DNA from: Candidatus Staskawiczbacteria bacterium
Lineage (GTDB): Bacteria; Patescibacteriota; Minisyncoccia; Minisyncoccales; Staskawiczbacteraceae
Length of the DNA stretch: 5,860 nt
Assembly (NCBI GenBank): GCA_026395275.1
Contig: JAPLZA010000114.1
Coordinates: forward strand, 1 to 5,860
Reading direction: 5' to 3'
This document shows, in pieces, positions 4,842 to 5,860 of this stretch (positions within the stretch are counted from its first letter, which is position 1; the number at the start of each line of letters is the position of its first letter). The notes beneath the pieces are model-generated. The model was given only the letters and a program-made list of their open reading frames with translations, did not search any database and was not told the origin of the DNA. A program made the translations under genes and the position numbers.

Positions 4842-5060
4842 ACCAGGGCTAAGAACGCAGCTTGCTAAAACTGGAGGTCCAGTTGATGGCACACGACTCC
4901 CCAAACAGTCTGGCATGTGCAAAAGCAGTCTATAGGTCCTGTCCCTCCGGGCGGTCGTCAGTAACTGACGGCTGGTAGTAAAATGTGCTGCAACAGGCAG
5001 CTCTTCATAAGCTGCGAGGCGGGGAGGAAGGTTTCTCCCCGCCGCCCTCAATTTTTGCAC
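4842..5060 (+). ncRNA. Putative structured non-coding RNA upstream of a reverse transcriptase (retron/DRT-like)
   Basis: About 220 nt without a convincing gene, roughly 55% GC by hand count of 4861-5040, lie between a promoter and the RT start. Local hairpins are AACTGG/CCAGTT (4869-4884, loop AGGT), GCACA..GACT/AGTC..TGTGC (4889-4920), CGTCAG/CTGACG (4956-4970, extendable with wobbles to 4952-4974) and a perfect 9-bp GGCGGGGAG/CTCCCCGCC (5018-5043). Longer pairings are AGGGC/GCCCT (4845-4849 with 5044-5048) and CGCAGCTT/AAGCTGCG (4856-4863 with 5009-5016). Together they nest into one multibranch fold. A competing 8-bp match, GTGCAAAA/TTTTGCAC (4917-4924 with 5053-5060), resembles a retron a1/a2 stem. 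In retrons and some DRT systems such an RNA is the RT template and primer; that role is inferred here. A structured 5' leader without a template role is the alternative. Exact ends are uncertain. Confidence 0.6.
5018..5043 (+). other. Strong 9-bp hairpin at the 3' side of the putative ncRNA
   Basis: GGCGGGGAG (5018-5026) pairs perfectly with CTCCCCGCC (5035-5043) around the eight-base loop GAAGGTTT. No T tract follows directly (only ATTTTT from 5051), so it does not look like an intrinsic terminator. Its stability and position 42 bases before the RT start fit the msd-type stem of a retron RNA or an RT-binding stem. Partial attenuation of RT transcription remains possible. Confidence 0.75.
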
Positions 5061-5073
5061 CTTCACAATCAAA

Positions 5074-5078
5074 AAGGA
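5074..5078 (+). promoter_or_regulatory. Shine-Dalgarno site of the reverse transcriptase
   Basis: AAGGA lies six bases before the ATG at 5085-5087 and fixes the RT start. AGGACC (5075-5080), which includes this site, is complementary to GGTCCT at 4935-4940 in the putative ncRNA, so RNA folding could mask it. Confidence 0.7.
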
Positions 5079-5084
5079 CCCACA

Positions 5085-5860
5085 ATGGAAAACATATGTT
5101 GTAAGACCTTGCTGGCTGAGATTCTTGGTGTTTCCGTGGCTGATATTGAATTGACTCTGGCCTCAAAAGATGGTTATTCTAAAATTAAGTTCAAAAAAAG
5201 GAGCGGTGGTTACAGAACGGTTTACAGGCCGCCCGAACCTTTAAAAAGAATACAGCTGTTGTTGTTAAGAATCTTTTTTCCGTGGTTTTTTAATATGACC
5301 AATGCCTCGTTGGTGCAATTTCCTGGCAAGGCGGTTATTTTCGGCCTACGAAATAAGACAGGATCGTTTTTTCATCATGCCGAGCATCACAAAACGTCAG
5401 AGTGGTTTTTTCAGATTGATTTGAAAGATGCTTTCCCATCTGCCGACATCGAGCTGATAAGACGAGCGATAACTTCCCGGATTTGTTTTGATTTGAATCA
5501 TTTTCTGAATTGCAAGAGCGGTGCGTTTAGAGAAGGCAAGGCAGATACAAAAAAATCTCCTTTCTCTAAAACCACTTTTTTCAGCCGAATGAATGCAGAA
5601 ACAGCCTTGTCTCACCAAGAATACGGCATACGCCTCCAAATAGCAGAAAAATTGGCAGACCTGATCATAGAGCTAACCACCTTTCAAGGAATTCTGCCTC
5701 AAGGAACCTCTACCGCATCTTTTCTTTTTTGGATAAATTTAAAGATGGCCAACGTTTTGGGAAAAATCCGATTCTTTCTAAAAGAATTTGTCAAAAAACA
5801 AAACCCTTGTTCTCCAAGAGATAACTGGTTTTTCCGAGTATCTATGTACGCAGACAACAT
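5085..5860 (+). CDS. Retron-like reverse transcriptase (partial, N-terminal 258 codons)
   Basis: This is an RNA-directed DNA polymerase that probably copies the adjacent structured RNA. The frame is open from ATG 5085 to the window end. The N-terminus LAEILGVSVADIE and the block YSKIKFKKRSGGYRTVYRPP-EPLKRIQ (31-57) match the retron-type RT0/RT1 pattern. HAEHH (98-102) sits where retron RTs carry NAxxH. Motif A is FFQIDLKDAFPSAD with catalytic D112. Motif B is GILPQGTSTAS (202-212). Motif C reads YADN (255-258), with Asn for the second Asp. Motifs A and B are about 94 residues apart, apparently longer than in compact retron RTs, with a basic Lys/Arg-rich stretch at about 144-168. The C-terminal thumb and any effector lie outside the window. 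It is not a clear group II intron RT, and no DGR template/variable repeat pair or Avd is visible. Codon use and GC are higher than in the neighbouring genes, suggesting transfer. The RT call is firm, the class is not. Confidence 0.9.
   Translation, partial: MENICCKTLLAEILGVSVADIELTLASKDGYSKIKFKKRSGGYRTVYRPPEPLKRIQLLLLRIFFPWFFNMTNASLVQFPGKAVIFGLRNKTGSFFHHAEHHKTSEWFFQIDLKDAFPSADIELIRRAITSRICFDLNHFLNCKSGAFREGKADTKKSPFSKTTFFSRMNAETALSHQEYGIRLQIAEKLADLIIELTTFQGILPQGTSTASFLFWINLKMANVLGKIRFFLKEFVKKQNPCSPRDNWFFRVSMYADN

Noticed and set aside
4745..5060. CRISPR array
   Set aside because: The short repeats here are 5-6 bases with 12-base spacing and the hairpins are all different; there are no regularly spaced 25-40 base repeats.
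4836..5072. Minus-strand open frame of 78 codons across the GC-rich region
   Set aside because: It lies antisense to the hairpin-rich RNA, its Arg/Pro/Ala content is what stem-rich GC sequence gives in any frame, it resembles no family I know, and the promoter and Shine-Dalgarno site point the other way.
4842..5084. DGR template repeat or group II intron domains
   Set aside because: No second copy with adenine-directed changes, no Avd or C-type lectin gene and no recognisable domain V hairpin are present in the window.
5397..5639. Minus-strand open frame of 80 codons
   Set aside because: It is the antisense shadow of the reverse transcriptase, whose motifs A and B are unmistakable on the plus strand.

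Overview
The window is AT-rich, gene-dense bacterial DNA, most likely from a Candidate Phyla Radiation (Patescibacteria/Parcubacteria-like) genome. This is inferred from a short IF-2 with no long N-terminal extension, low GC, tightly packed small genes, tRNAs without an encoded CCA, a DUF4446 gene and promoters placed for leaderless mRNAs. No rRNA or marker gene is present to confirm it.

Left part (1-1302): the last 35 codons of an unrecognised plus-strand gene run into a bidirectional terminator, followed by minus-strand genes. Read in their own 5'->3' order these are tRNA-Cys(GCA), an HNH endonuclease gene with its own promoter, tRNA-Leu(UAA) and a RidA-superfamily gene that starts 12 nt after the tRNA.

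Middle (1303-4713, all minus strand): a GH18 secreted glycosidase-like protein; a DUF4446 membrane-protein gene cut by two in-frame TAA codons; infB, whose ATG directly follows the DUF4446 stop codon; and rbfA, which overlaps infB by one base (TAATG). infB-rbfA is the classic translation-initiation and ribosome-maturation pair, and tRNA-Cys lies 29 nt beyond it.

Right part (4714-5860): the strand switches and GC rises sharply. A promoter (TTGACA-16-TAAACT) at 4808-4835 points into about 220 nt of strongly structured, roughly 55% GC non-coding sequence. A Shine-Dalgarno sequence and a reverse transcriptase reading frame follow, and the frame runs off the window end just after catalytic motif C (read as YADN). 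Structured RNA followed by a retron-like RT is the layout of retrons and of some DRT-type defence retroelements. No known type could be assigned, and any effector would lie beyond position 5860. This RNA/RT unit is the best candidate here for an undescribed system.
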